Shown here: positions 1 to 11,959 of the stretch, piece by piece
How positions within the stretch are numbered: the stretch's first letter is position 1
How the letters are laid out: each line of letters opens with the position of its first letter
Origin: Acanthosepion esculentum
Taxonomy: Eukaryota; Mollusca; Cephalopoda; Sepiida; Sepiidae
Assembly (NCBI GenBank): GCA_964036315.1
Contig: OZ038517.1
Span: 57,871,657-57,935,656, forward strand
Length of the DNA: 64,000 nucleotides
Reading direction: 5' to 3'
Made by a program: the position numbers and the translations under genes
Notes under the pieces: model-generated
Databases searched by the model: none
What the model saw: the letters and a program-made list of their open reading frames with translations, nothing else
Told to the model about the DNA's origin: nothing

Positions 1-651
1 CACATCCTCAGCTGGGGTGGCTATAGGAATAAGAGATAAGATTGAGCCGCAATGAAGCAGTTAAACTGGTTGATGAAATGGGAGAAAATTTCAGCGGCAC
101 AGTAGTGTTACAACAATTACAACGCATGAGAATTTAAAAATTCATTTAGTATTTTTCTTAGTACATTCATTCTATGTCGTCATAAAAAGTAATACTAAAA
201 ATATTACTTGGTGGCTGATAGAAATGCAGTCGTGAACTGTGTCAGTGTGCGCGCACACACACACGCACAATATATCATTTAATACTACACGCACAATATA
301 TCATTTAATACTACATTATTCTTCCAATAAATGTTATACTCTTACCAACTTTCCGCAGTAAAGAATGTAATTGCAGATTGGAAAATGACTTCACATTGAA
401 GAATGATTTTCATATTGCATAATAAATTTCACAATGCGTCGAAAAATACAGTTTATATTTCCAAATTGCTTTCTCATTGAAAAATGACTTTATCATTTTT
501 TTGTTATTATTGCACTATTAGCTATCTCCTTTTCCTTTACATCTCCCATCTTCTCAGGATTGTAGTGTATTAGACAAAATATCTGACTGTATTGAAATGA
601 CTGACTGACTATCTCTGACACTCTATCTCTACATTCATCTGCGAACTGTGT
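1..651. other. No gene seen; one 27-bp tandem duplication
   Basis: AT-rich DNA without a credible reading frame. A short CA run near 247-265 leads into a 27-bp direct duplication at about 262-315, beginning CACGCACAATATATC in both copies. Confidence 0.5.
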
Positions 652-758
652 TTGGTGATTTTATTGTTCATCACGTCAAATTGCTTAATCATTCTGATGC
701 TACTGATGTTTTTGGAATTCGAACTTTCAATCTTTCAGTTACTCTTTCGGTCTCTTAG

Positions 759-1068
759 TCAAATAGTATTCGTTTCAGAAATAACATATTCGATTGGTCC
801 TCGGCTCTTGTCGGTACATAGCAACACTATATTCTTCGCAATTTGAATCACGTCTGTTGATATTTGTTTTGACTCGTTTAGACCTTTTTCTGTTACTAGT
901 GTACTGATTGCCTGATTCGTCACGCTCCTTGAAGTAAAAATTTTCATCTTCATATTGAAAATTGTGCCACAGAGGTTTATTCTTGGGTAAAATCTTTTGC
1001 GCCATCTCGGAAATACCGGGTGAAACCACAATCTTCTCCTTGGTTTACGCCTACCTGTTCAACCGATA
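759..1068 (-). other. Weak open frames, unassigned
   Basis: Two overlapping minus-strand frames of 84 and 90 codons share this stretch. One contains a basic start followed by WFHPVFPRWRKR, which faintly recalls the W-HP-R start of PIF/Harbinger transposases. The other frame reads WHNFQYEDENFYFKE. Neither extends far enough to assign. Just beyond (1140-1260) lies a TATATAG box on the minus strand, but no paired LTR was found. It could be a decayed transposon or chance. Confidence 0.15.
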
Positions 1069-2372
1069 TAGTCATCAGGGATCACTTTTTCTGGTTGTAC
1101 CATTGTGATAGCTCTGAACACAACTGACACCTCTGTCTGCTCTTAATTGTAAATTAATTGTGTTCTCGAGGAGTCAAGTCTTTGCTTGCTGACAGAATGA
1201 GGCACTATATAGCCTTTCACAAACTGTTGGCTCTCGTGACTACTGGCTGCTCTGTAGTAGTATATTAAATAAGAGCAAATGATCAACTTCTTCACGTTTA
1301 CTCAATTTGAAATGTTATCATTTTCCATTAAAAAAAGCAGAATGTTTTGCTCGTAAATTCTTTATCTGAAGTTTAATATTCGTGTGTATTATATCTGCTG
1401 GTTTGTGCATTCGAGAATTTTAATAAAGAAAATGTATTCTCTGGTTGGGCTTCCCCTATCAAAGGTGACGCAGTTTCATACCCTAGGAGAGCACATTTTC
1501 TTTAAGATTCTCGAATACACGGACGAGTAGATAAAATTCATATAGTTAAACACATCTACTCAAATACATGTAATCACTAAGATATAGCGCTTAAAGTAAT
1601 AAGAATGTCGGATTAAAAATTCAAATCTATTAACTCTTTAAAAATTACCTTACTTCTGTCAGTTAACTCGTTATCGAACAGGACTCTTCTTTTACTTATT
1701 TTGTGTCTAGAAACGTTGCCAGTAATATAATGAATAATTTTTTGACTGCCATGGAACTGGCATGTCTACTAAGATGACAAGTTCTGAGAGAGACTTACAT
1801 ATACATTGATAGATAGAACAGGTAGAATTACCTGCCGAATTGTTGTTACAAGTAACAATTACTGACTGGGCAGCAGCAAAGTAAATGCATGTTCATGTGA
1901 CGTTTTAGACCAGTTGTGAGTTTGACAGTATTACGACATTCTGAGCACGGGTAATTATTTTCAAGAGGCTCAAGATTTCTGTCATGAGATCGCATGTAGG
2001 AGATTAACACTGCATTTGAAAGATAAATTAGACTACAGAAATTACTCGGGAATCGAACATTGTAATTTGATGTAGCTATTAAGACCAGATCATTTTCTTT
2101 TCGCGTTTCAGTTGTATATTTATTCAGTCTGACATTTATTCCAAGCGATGTTTACCACATACAACTACACACATACATACACACTCACAATCACTCACTC
2201 ACGTGAAAGGAAAACTTTTCTTTACCAACGCGCTTCATCACTTGAGGAACTTTATCGAAGGATATTATTTATATTTTATTTACCGACATATTTTATTTAT
2301 ATCTGATTTTTTTTACATACATACCTTTTGCGTTGTTATACTCAACCACTTCTACTTTTCTATGTCCTATGT
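1069..2372. other. No feature recognised
   Basis: AT-rich sequence with many stops in all frames. A short imperfect CACA/CATA run sits near 2160-2200. Nothing else can be supported. Confidence 0.5.
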
Positions 2373-2630
2373 TTAGTGCTTCTCATCAAAGTTTAACCGA
2401 GCTGATTTGTGGTGTATGCGGCGTGGACTTTGAATACGTCTACGGTTTTTAAAGCCTTTCTCTCGGAAATGCCTTCTTATTGTTCTCGTGGTGCATTCTA
2501 CATCCGTACGAGCCTTAATTTGGTTCGATGATCGACTGGTGTCTTGCCGGACAACCCGTCGAAACATCCTGCTCAACGCCGACAAAATTGTATTGGGCCG
2601 ATCACTTGAAATTCTCGTTCCCTTCTCTTA
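2373..2630 (-). pseudogene. Tc1-like transposase fragment (DNA-binding region)
   Basis: About 85 codons on the minus strand match the N-terminal helix-turn-helix region of Tc1 transposases. The frame reads SALSRMFRRVVRQDTSRSSN, then a TTRTIRRHFREKGF recognition-helix segment, then a RRIQSPRRIHHKSARLNF linker leading to the expected FAEKH motif. No catalytic DDE domain follows toward 2370, and no inverted termini were seen. In Tc1 elements this region binds the transposon ends. Here it is a truncated, non-functional relic. The assignment to Tc1 is fairly safe from the residue pattern. Confidence 0.6.
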
Positions 2631-2639
2631 GGATGTTTT

Positions 2640-4723
2640 AAGAAATTTGCAACAGTATTTTTACAAAGTCCTATCTTACCATCAATAATAATTTTACGAT
2701 AAAAGCAAGAGGTATAGGTGGAACACGAAGCATGCAGATATATCTGAGGTTCATTTATTATTTGTTGGTACCTTATTTAAGAAACTCATATATTCAATAT
2801 TTCGGTGAAACGCTATAAGTGATGAAGTTCACATAAAACGAATTCCCAGCTCTTGACAAATTGTATTGACAAGAATCTGGTGACAAATTTTGCACAAGTG
2901 CAAAATTCAGTTGGTTAAATCTGAAATTATTTTTTTCATTTTTCCTTATACTTCCTTTTTTGTGTAGGAATCTAGAAGATCCCATAATATGTACAAATTG
3001 CAACAGTTATTCTATCATCCAGGATGCTCAATTATTGTAGTTGATAAGGGCATGGAAAGTAGAATCGGTGAACCGACTATCCTTTTAAAAAAACATGAAT
3101 CCATTTCATCTCCTTTCAGCCATGGTTTAAATAGCAAGAATTTCTAATAAAAATAAAACTCTGCTTTTCAAACTGTGGAAAAATCAAGAAAAACCTACCT
3201 CAGTATATTTCCCAAGTCATGTCAGTTCGCAGATAATAAAGAATTGGAACGTGTGGAGAGACACGATCATCTTTGTCCTGAAAGGAATTAACCTCATAAA
3301 AATCCCATCACCCGTATCTACTGTAGCAGTGGTGAAAATCATTCTATCATATGACAGAAATGATTGTTTTAATTTAAATCGTTAGGAAAAATATTTGAAA
3401 TATCAGATTATTATCGTTCATGTAGCCCACACACACACCTAGGAAAATAAATGGGAAAAATCATGATCTTTCCAAATTTAATTTTCTGTGCTTAGGAATA
3501 AGAATACATCTGATCATTTGAGCCCTGAATTGAATTCTTCAAGTTAACCTTTAATACTGAAAAAACTGTATTCGTGACATTTTCAGTTCTGACCATTTCT
3601 AAGTTTAAGCGCAGAGATTTCATATATTTGATACAAATTAAGTGTAATAACAATTTTGGTCGTTTTCAAAAAGGTTAAAGAATTTGAATCTTACTTTTAG
3701 TTTTAGTTTTCCTCTTATTTCTGTTCATCAATAACCGTTGACCTTTCGATAAATCCTTTTCCAAGAATTTTACAAGATAATTAGGAAAATTTATCAGGAA
3801 TATATAAAACAGAAAATTTCCAATTTCAGCGTCTTGTAAATTTCAGTTTGAGGTTTTACCGCTGATTCTATGATTTTGATTGAGTTTGTTTTTTGAAATA
3901 TTGTCTTCGTCATTATTTATTAGCTGTTAAAGTCTTTCTTAACTTCTCAGAACGCTTGACCATCCAAAGTTGCTTAAAAGAATTCGCCTTGCTGTTAATC
4001 ACCATCTTCTATTTGGTATTAAACTAATTATTCTAAATAGGGTCGGCAAAAAGAATAATTTCCAGGATTCGCATCATTGCTCTTTGAATTCTAGTAACTT
4101 CAGAATCATCAACAAAGTAATTTTTTTCAGAGTTTCTGATGTTGGTTGTTGTAAGGTTCGATCCCCAAACACTCTTCATATTGGTACTAAATGGGAGAAG
4201 CACTGGTTTTGTGAACCCAGAAACCTTGTCAAATGAACGAACAGCATTATTTGTTTTGTTTGGAGCATCAGAATATTGTTTCAGCAAAAGTCAATTTTTT
4301 ATGCATTAATAAAATAAATAATCTTTTCCCATTTGTCGTGCTGTTCAATAAGAAATATATTAGTATATATTTTCTATTGTATTTTATTTTAAGTTATTTT
4401 TGTTGAGGCAACATTGGTTATCCCTTATATATATATGGGTGGATTTGGTTGGTGTTTGAATGTTGTGAATACGCCAACTCCACTCAGTGTAACCTCTTAA
4501 GCTAACCGAGAAGGTATAAAATATCCGTGTAGCTGAATATAATTACCGACTATTTGAGGATTGCGTATATAATCATGTATGAAATCATTGGTAAGTGGTC
4601 AGTCAAAAAGTAGGCCGGTATATATTAAGATAATATATAATGATCTGCCATTTCAGCACTGAGCTCTTTTTCCAGTGTGCCTCTTTTAGCAAACCTTCAG
4701 GAGTTGCTTCATGTGTTTTACAG
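2640..4723. other. No feature recognised
   Basis: AT-rich DNA. A pair of overlapping frames at 3970-4287 (88 codons plus, 84 codons minus) has no motif I recognise and is probably chance. Confidence 0.45.
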
Positions 4724-4739
4724 TATATATATATATATA

Positions 4740-4820
<81 letters not shown>
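4724..4820. repeat. (TA)n microsatellite
   Basis: About 97 bp of TA repeats, interrupted once by AATT at about 4740, followed by a short (ATTC)n run and pyrimidine-rich DNA. Confidence 0.95.
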
Positions 4821-4823
<3 letters not shown>

Positions 4824-5489
4824 TTCATTCATTTTCTTTCTTTCTTTTTTCTCTTTCTTTTTTCTCATATAGGAGTCTGCTCACCTGCCATTCGTCACAT
4901 GACCAGAATATATGAAACTTCCGGATGAAAACCTGCCAGTTTCCTCTTCCTACAAGCTCCGGTGCACTGTTAAATAATCAATTGTTTATTTTCAACGTGG
5001 AAGATGGAAAGCAAATCTGTACTGAATGAAAACGATGACGAGGTCAACATATTGTCTTCGTTGTTTCTGAAACGAGATAGCATAGATTGTTTTCCGTTAT
5101 TTTGTGCTTTTCATTCTTTAGAGACTCGTTTGTCATTATCAAAAGATTTATTCTTGAATTTCTACTTTCATTCTGTCTCTCTCTCTCTTATATATGGAAA
5201 AGAGATGATGACTTGTTTGGTAAAGATTTAACAGCAGAAATAGAAAGAACAAAGTAAAACAAACAGATAGGGTAAAGTAAAATAAAGATAAATCAATAGA
5301 GACAAGAATAGAAAATAATGAAGGCGAGAAAGAATGTGCAGCAAGATGGAGACAAAATGACCAAATATCGTGACAACATTTTACTCTTTCAAATGTACAA
5401 AACAAAAGAGAAAACGTATTGCGACAAAAATAAATTGGCATCAAAGTCAGATTCAGTGAACACGATCAATCTCTCTCTTTCTCTCATAT
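4821..5489. other. Simple-sequence-rich spacer
   Basis: Pyrimidine-rich runs at 4830-4870 and CT repeats at 5173-5190 and 5468-5485 flank unremarkable DNA. Small frames at 5004-5444 lack any motif and are probably chance. Confidence 0.4.
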
Positions 5490-5659
5490 AAGTGGACAAC
5501 CAGCGTCATGGCCTGACGATTGCGTTTAAGCATGAAATACACTGTCTCCGCTGGGTGTTGGCCTTAATGTCCACTTTTATATTTATATAAGCTTTAGTCC
5601 TGATATTGAGCACTTTAACCGATAAATATAGTATACAGTAAAATATATATTTTTATCAA
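5490..5659. repeat. Dispersed ~165-bp hairpin repeat, copy a
   Basis: Begins AAGTGGACAA and, about 75 bp on, has the near-inverse TGTCCACTTTT, so the first half can fold back. It continues with a conserved tail containing CTGATATTGAGCACTTTAAC and ATAAATATAG, then runs into a microsatellite. Two relatives lie at 25752 and 27827. It resembles a MITE or SINE with a simple-sequence tail; the class is unknown. Confidence 0.6.
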
Positions 5660-6558
<899 letters not shown>

Positions 6559-6563
6559 GTTAC

Positions 6564-6850
6564 TGTTGTGGTAGGATCCACCTAATCTGCATAGGTGACT
6601 ACCGACTATATAAATAATGGTTGGTACCGGAAGACGGGGAGCGAATACAGAGATCCAGCTAGAGACTCTGCCCGACTGCGACTTAGTCAACACATTCTCC
6701 AGGAACGTCTTCCCAGAAATATACAGAATTACTAGATGTAAATATTGTGTACACTTTCTTGTTATAATACATTCTTGTTCTAAGTACATTTTGTGTTGCA
6801 TTATTATTCCATGCATTAGTCAAGATTCAACAATGAGTCAAGACTCAACA
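6564..6850 (+). repeat. 5' LTR of gypsy copy 1
   Basis: Runs from TGTTGTGG to CTCAACA, so the ends form the short inverted repeat TGTTG/CAACA. A TATA box (TATATAAATA) lies at 6607-6616 and should drive the element. It reads identically to the 3' LTR. Confidence 0.95.
6607..6616 (+). promoter_or_regulatory. LTR TATA box
   Basis: TATATAAATA, 44 bases into the LTR, is the only good TATA element there. The same motif recurs at about 11711-11720 in the 3' LTR and in both LTR remnants of copy 2. Confidence 0.6.
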
Positions 6851-6961
6851 ATGGCGACGAAGTAGAACGAACCATACGCCAAGTTTCAACAATGGCGACG
6901 AAGTAGAACGAACCATACGCCAAGTTTCAACAATGGCGACGAAGTAGAACGAACCATACGG
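6851..6961 (+). repeat. Triplicated primer-binding-site region of gypsy copy 1
   Basis: Directly after the LTR, a 41-bp unit beginning ATGGCGACGAAGTAGAACG occurs at 6851, 6892 and 6933, the third copy being cut short near 6961. TGGCGACGAAG, one base past the LTR end, has the TGG start expected of a tRNA primer-binding site. Which tRNA would pair cannot be told by eye. Confidence 0.85.
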
Positions 6962-7614
6962 AAAAAAGAAAGAATTAATAGTGAGAGTTTTCAACAATTG
7001 GGACAAGTCATTGAAGAACCCAGGCTGAAAAAAAAAACTATTAATTCGAAGTCCAATGTTAACGTAACGACGAAGGATTCTGAACTTCTGGATATGTAGA
7101 GCTCGTTAAAAGACGACTAAGCATAAAGGAACGTTCACTCAGAAAAATTTGAAAGGTGTCGTAAACGAATAACGGTAATTTAAATTAAGAAATTATCTAC
7201 AACGAGACACCCGCTAAAAAGAAAAATTGGCCGACTACAAAAACATGCATGGAAGTAAAAGGAGCACAAATACACCGTGTCGACTTTGAAAGGTAACGAA
7301 CTTTAAAATTTTTTTATTTTATTTGTTTAACAATATAGTGACGAATTACCTCTGATAAGAAAATCAGACGTGTCATTGAAATACGCGAACGGAAGTCGAA
7401 AACGAAAAAAAAAAAAAGTCCGACGCTCTCTGTTCACGAAATAAAAAAGAAAAAAAAATACCAAAGTTGATTAGCACGGGCGTGAATGTAAAAGCAAGTC
7501 ATAAAAATTTAAAAGTCGTACGTTGTTTCGATTTTTTTTGGTCAGCTTATATGATATTCGTGGATACACAAATTAAAAGTATATTCCTTGTTGCATGAAC
7601 ACTATCAGCTAAAG
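6962..7614 (+). other. Untranslated leader of gypsy copy 1
   Basis: About 650 bp of purine-rich, stop-filled sequence between the primer-binding repeats and the first gag ATG. Several A-runs are present (for example near 7409 and 7450). Confidence 0.6.
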
Positions 7615-8707
7615 ATGGATGAACTATCCAAAGTCATATCTGAATTATTCAAATCCCAGCAGTTGAGTCAACAACGTCAGCATGAACAGTTTGCCTTATT
7701 AATAAGGGAACAACAGATAGCACAGCAAAAATATCAAGAACAACAGATAGCACAGCAAAAATACCAAGAAAAAAGACAGCAAGAACAACAGATAGCGCTG
7801 CAAAAATATCAAGAACGGCAAGAGGAAAGACTTTTAGAAATTCAAAAGTTAACACTGGAGAAATTAAACAACTATCAGGCAAATGAGGGAAATTCTTCAT
7901 ATTCTAATAACACCATATTTAATTCGCTGGAAACTTTCAACTATGTGCCAGACGAAGAAAAAACGTTTGAAGCGTACTTTAAACTACTGTGAAAACTGGT
8001 CGAATTCAAGAAAAGTCAGTCTATTACTAAGAAAGCTAGGTACAGCAGAACATAGCAAATTTGTAGATTTTATTCTACCGAGAAAAACAACTGAATTGGA
8101 ATTCTCGGAAACAGTGAAATTGCTAAAAGAGCTGTTTGGAGCAAATATGTCGCTTTGGCATAAGCGATGGTTATGCATGAATGTCTCTAAATCCGACGAT
8201 CAGGATTACTTAACATATGCATCTATAGTGAATAGACATTGTGACAATTTCAGATTGGCAGAGATTACGGTTGAAGAATTCAAGTGCTTAATTTTTGCTC
8301 AAGGACTGGTATCCAGTAAGAGTGCCGAAATAAGACGTAGAGTTTTGTCTAAACTCGAATCTGAACAAGGCCTTACCCTGCAAAAGTTAGCAGAGGAGTG
8401 TCAACGGGCCGTAAGTTTAAAGAAAGAGTCGCAAAAAATCGAAGAAGCTGGCATTGCTTATATTAAAAAAATAAAAAAACAGTCAAATTACCCATCAGAG
8501 AAAAATTGGAGAAAAAATTCGGCGTATTTTAGTAATAGACAAAAAAATAAAAAGACCGAAGAAAATAAAAAGGTCCCACCATATAATTGCAGACGTTGTA
8601 ACGAAAGACATTGGGAGGTAAATTGCCCATATAGAAATAAGAAATGTTTCGTGTGCCAAAAGAATGGTCACAAAGGATCGTGTAAAACGAAAAAATTCAA
8701 GAGCTGA
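7615..8707 (+). pseudogene. gag: gag of gypsy copy 1 (frameshifted)
   Basis: Encodes the structural Gag protein that packages element RNA. The first in-frame ATG is at 7615. Residues 15-90 are a glutamine-rich coiled coil with repeated QQIAQQKYQ units. The capsid-like part follows, and two Cys/His clusters lie at the end (CRRCNERHWEVNCPY, then CFVCQKNGHKGSC). Compared with copy 2, a 23-bp net loss near 7985 shifts the frame (ending the first frame at 7992), one of the two adjacent knuckle cysteines is missing, and a TGA at 8705-8707 replaces an arginine codon and closes the frame before protease. Gag and pol share one frame in copy 2, so this stop is probably a lesion rather than a programmed signal. 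Confidence 0.85.
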
Positions 8708-9436
8708 ATTAGACAAACAAATTCGAATATCAAATCAGATAGAGATTTGAGGAAATATGTGACGACTGAAATATTCAAAAAGAATATCAAATTTCAACTC
8801 GATTCGGGGCCAGATTTAACAATAATGAACGATAAAACATGGAAAAATTTAAAAATGCCTACAATAAAGAAGTCAACGAAACTCGCTCGAACGGTAACTG
8901 GAAAGGAAATTAACTTCGAAGGCGAGGTTGTACTTCCCATGAAATTGAATGCGATCGTTAAAAAAATGAAAGTTTTCATTCTGAGAAATGGAGAAAACTT
9001 GTTGGGTACAGATTTTATTGAAACATTCGAATTGTGGGATAAACCGTTAAACTCATTCTGCAGAAAAGTAGAAAGTAATACGCAAACAAGACAGGGCATT
9101 AAAGAGGAATTAAAGAAAAAGTTTCCGGAAACCTTCACACCTGGTCTTGGAAGATGTAACAAGTTTGAAGCTAAATTTGAATTAAAGGAAAATACTATGC
9201 CTATTTTTAAAAAGAAACGTAACGTGCCTTTCGCAAGTGTAGAGAAAGTTAACGAAGAACTTGATAGGTTGGAAAAAATGGGAATTATTTCAAAAGTAGA
9301 ATCTAATTCATGGGCTGCGCCGATTGTGTGCATAAAAAAGAAATCAAACCAAATCAGAGTCTGCGTTGATTTTTCGACAGGGTTGAACTCGGTACCATTA
9401 CCATTACCCGTTACCGAGTCCGGAGGAGATTTTTAA
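8708..9436 (+). pseudogene. pol: pol of copy 1: protease and start of reverse transcriptase
   Basis: The frame continues from gag past the stop. The retroviral-type aspartic protease active site appears as LDSGPDLTIMN near 8798-8830; copy 2 has DSGSD, so the residue after the DSG triad is changed to proline. The N-terminal part of reverse transcriptase follows (KKKRNVPFASVEKVNEELDR, then SNSWAAPIVCIKKK and IRVCVDFSTGLN). The frame is lost near 9385-9436, where about ten codons expected from copy 4 are shortened and shifted. Confidence 0.85.
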
Positions 9437-9440
9437 CAAG

Positions 9441-10867
9441 CTAAATGGCGTAGTGATTTTTTCAAAAATCGACTTATCAGATGCCTATCTCCAAATTCCC
9501 GTCGAAGAAGAATGTTCGAAGTTACTAGGGATAAACACGCATAGGGGTTTATTCAAGTACAACAGGCTTCCTTTTGGTATTAAAGTGGCACCAGCCATTT
9601 TTCAACAAGACATGGACGTCATGTTGAATGATTTAGACTTTGTGTGTGCCTACTTAGATGACATTATAGTAAGGAGTGCAAACGTCGACGAACATCGAGA
9701 GCACCTCAATCAAGTATTTAAAAAGATTCAGGACTTTGGATTTAAAGTCAAAGAATCAAAGTGCGAATTTGGTTTGGAGGAAATTAAGTATTTAGGTCAC
9801 ATAATCAACAAAAAGGGCAGATTTCCAGATCCGGAAAGGTCCATTGCGATTAGAGACATGCCGACGCCCACTAACGTGGCGACACTACAGAGTTTTCTGG
9901 GGCTCGCAAACTATTATCAAGCGTTCATTAAAGGAATGTACAATCTAAGAGCTCCGTTGAATGAACTACTGAAAAAAGACAAGGCATGGGAATGGACGGT
10001 AGAATGTCAAAAAGCCTTTGATGAAATAAAGAAAATGCTTACGTCCGACCTCTTTTTAACCCATTACAATCCTAAACTGGATATTGTAGTGGCAAGTGAT
10101 GCTAGTTCATACGGGGTAGGAGCATGTATTCAACACATAATGCCAGATGGTTCTAGAAAACCGATTGCGTATGCTTCGAGGGCATTACTCCCAGGAGAGC
10201 GAAGTTATTCACAGATAGAAAAGGAGGCGCTGAGTATCATTTTTGCCATAACAAAATTTCATAGATACATCTACGGCAGACATTTCATGTTAGAAACGGA
10301 TCATAAACCTCTGATCACTATTTTTGGGTCAAAGAAAGGGTTACCCGTTTACACGGCAAATCGACTGTTAAGATGGGGAACCATTCTTCTCAATTATGAT
10401 TTCCACATAAAGCACCTATCATCCAAAAATATAATTCATGCGGATACCTTATCAAGACTCGTACCGAGTCAAGATGAAGGATTCGAGGAATCAATTATTG
10501 CAAATATCAGAGCAGATTATGAGGTGAAAAGCATGGTAAACAACATTGTAAGAGAGCTACCGGTTACATCAAAGGAAATCAAAAAAGAAGCTGAAAGCGA
10601 TGATTTCATTTTAGGAATAAAAAGTAAAATGGTAGCAAAGGACCAAAAAGTTCAGGAGATTTATTCAATTTGTGACGGAATTTTGTTATATGGTGAGAGA
10701 GTAGTAGTACCAAAAAAGTTGCAGAAAAGAATCCTACGGGACTTTCATATGGGTCACCCGGGGATTAATAGAACAAAAAGCTTAATGCGAAGCTTTGGAT
10801 ATTGGAAAGGAATGGATGTGGATATCGAAAACATGGTTCATCGATGTAAAGGGTGTGCGTTAGCTAA
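9441..10867 (+). pseudogene. pol: pol of copy 1: reverse transcriptase core, RNase H, integrase zinc domain
   Basis: A long open stretch holds most of pol. Reverse transcriptase shows motif A (KIDLSDAYLQIPV) and the catalytic YLDDI at about 9651-9665. A connection region follows. RNase H carries ASDASSYGVGACI, IEKEALSIIFAI and ETDHKPL, the usual D-E-D residues. The integrase HHCC zinc domain (HMGHPGINRTK ... CKGC) spans about 10740-10860. These make cDNA and integrate it in nuclear or cytoplasmic particles. The frame runs on into inverted sequence and stops at 10934 without the integrase catalytic core. Confidence 0.9.
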
Positions 10868-11048
10868 CCATGGCCAAAGACGGATCATGCAAAAAAGTTG
10901 TTGTGGTATTGGACGTAGGCTTTTTGCAGCGTAGTACTTCCGGCCATTTTGTAAAGCTATCTACCACTATTAAGTAGTAATAATCTTCTACTGGACCAGC
11001 GAAATCAATGTGTAATCTTTCCCACGGATGATCCGTCTTTGGCCATGG
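10868..11048. other. Inverted integrase segment with 21-bp fold-back arms
   Basis: From about 10886 to 11048 the sequence is the antisense of the integrase core: it matches copy 2 (29238-29401) in the same plus-strand orientation although the two elements lie on opposite strands. The outer 21 bp, CCATGGCCAAAGACGGATCA plus T at 10868-10888, return inverted at 11028-11048, so the region can fold into a 21-bp stem with a 139-base loop. The rest of the catalytic core (second Asp and Glu) is deleted between here and 11055. Confidence 0.9.
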
Positions 11049-11054
11049 CTTGTG

Positions 11055-11534
11055 TTCCTACAAGTATACAGAATCACGCCAAACCAGAGAACACAATCAA
11101 ACATGGCACCAGCTGAACTAATGTTCGCTAGGAAAATTAAGTCAGTGTTTGACAAGCTTTTTCCAGGAAGAAATAGAATAAAGAACACTATGTATACAGC
11201 TAGAAAAAGATACACCCCCGGAGAGAAGGTGTTTTTCAAGTGCTATAGAAACAACATTGAGTTCTGGGAGCGAGGCATAGTGGACAAGAGAATCGGTGAC
11301 CTGATTTACATAATTAAAGGGCCGAAGAATACTCATAAAAGGCACCAGAACCAACTCAAAAAATGTTACGTTCTAAAGCATGAAGAGAGTATACCGGATG
11401 AGGAGGAAGATCCCATTGATGTAATGTATGATATTTTTCAAGTAGAACCTCCGCAGAGTGCTCCTGAACCGAGAAGATCCGGTAGGAAACGAAAGTTCAC
11501 GGACCCATTGGACGTGAATCCAAAACGAAAATGA
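11055..11534 (+). pseudogene. pol: Integrase C-terminal part of gypsy copy 1
   Basis: Sense coding resumes with LQVYRITPNQR, then NMAPAELMFARK, the PGEKVFFKCYRNN segment typical of gypsy integrase C-termini, and a basic tail RRSGRKRKF. The stop is at 11532-11534. No chromodomain is visible. The upstream catalytic core is gone, so this piece has no independent function. The nearly identical copy 2 protein shows what should precede it. Confidence 0.85.
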
Positions 11535-11652
11535 TATTAAAATTAAGCAGATTGACATATACATAGGAAGTATGCAAAGGGGATCTACAAAGAAATAACC
11601 ATAATCACCATCCCATATAGGAAGCCAGTTTGAAATCCAAAAAGGATTCCAA

Positions 11653-11667
11653 GGCTTGGGAGAGGGG
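11653..11667 (+). other. Polypurine tract of gypsy copy 1
   Basis: Purine-rich GGCTTGGGAGAGGGG directly before the 3' LTR is where plus-strand synthesis would start. The same C-rich tract in reverse lies beside the copy 2 LTR at 28408. Confidence 0.75.
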
Positions 11668-11954
11668 TGTTGTGGTAGGATCCACCTAATCTGCATAGGT
11701 GACTACCGACTATATAAATAATGGTTGGTACCGGAAGACGGGGAGCGAATACAGAGATCCAGCTAGAGACTCTGCCCGACTGCGACTTAGTCAACACATT
11801 CTCCAGGAACGTCTTCCCAGAAATATACAGAATTACTAGATGTAAATATTGTGTACACTTTCTTGTTATAATACATTCTTGTTCTAAGTACATTTTGTGT
11901 TGCATTATTATTCCATGCATTAGTCAAGATTCAACAATGAGTCAAGACTCAACA
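11668..11954 (+). repeat. 3' LTR of gypsy copy 1
   Basis: 287 bp, reading identically to the 5' LTR, followed by target duplication GTTAC at 11955-11959. Confidence 0.95.
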
Positions 11955-11959
11955 GTTAC

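Larger units (their letters stand above)
6564..11954 (+). mobile_element. Ty3/gypsy LTR retrotransposon, copy 1 (two LTRs, defective interior)
   Basis: A complete insertion of 5,391 bp with 287-bp LTRs at both ends, flanked by a perfect 5-bp target duplication GTTAC (6559-6563 and 11955-11959). Order inside: repeated primer-binding site, leader, gag with zinc knuckle, aspartic protease, reverse transcriptase, RNase H, integrase, polypurine tract. Integrase after RNase H is the Ty3/gypsy order. The LTRs read as identical base by base, so the insertion is recent. Yet the coding part carries a gag frameshift, a stop between gag and protease, a frameshift in reverse transcriptase and an inverted integrase segment. 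It must be non-autonomous now. A Mag-like clade is possible but not established. Confidence 0.95.

Noticed and set aside
1140..1270. LTR-like TATA region on the minus strand
   Set aside because: No second copy, no primer-binding site and no polypurine tract could be found.
8283..8521. The gag segment missing from copy 2 as a spliced intron
   Set aside because: It begins near GGTATCC, but the copy 2 join does not fall at GT...AG boundaries; a deletion with little shared sequence fits better.
8705..8707. Programmed stop-codon readthrough between gag and pol
   Set aside because: Copy 2 has an arginine codon here (CGA), and the TGA is one transition away, so a mutation is simpler.
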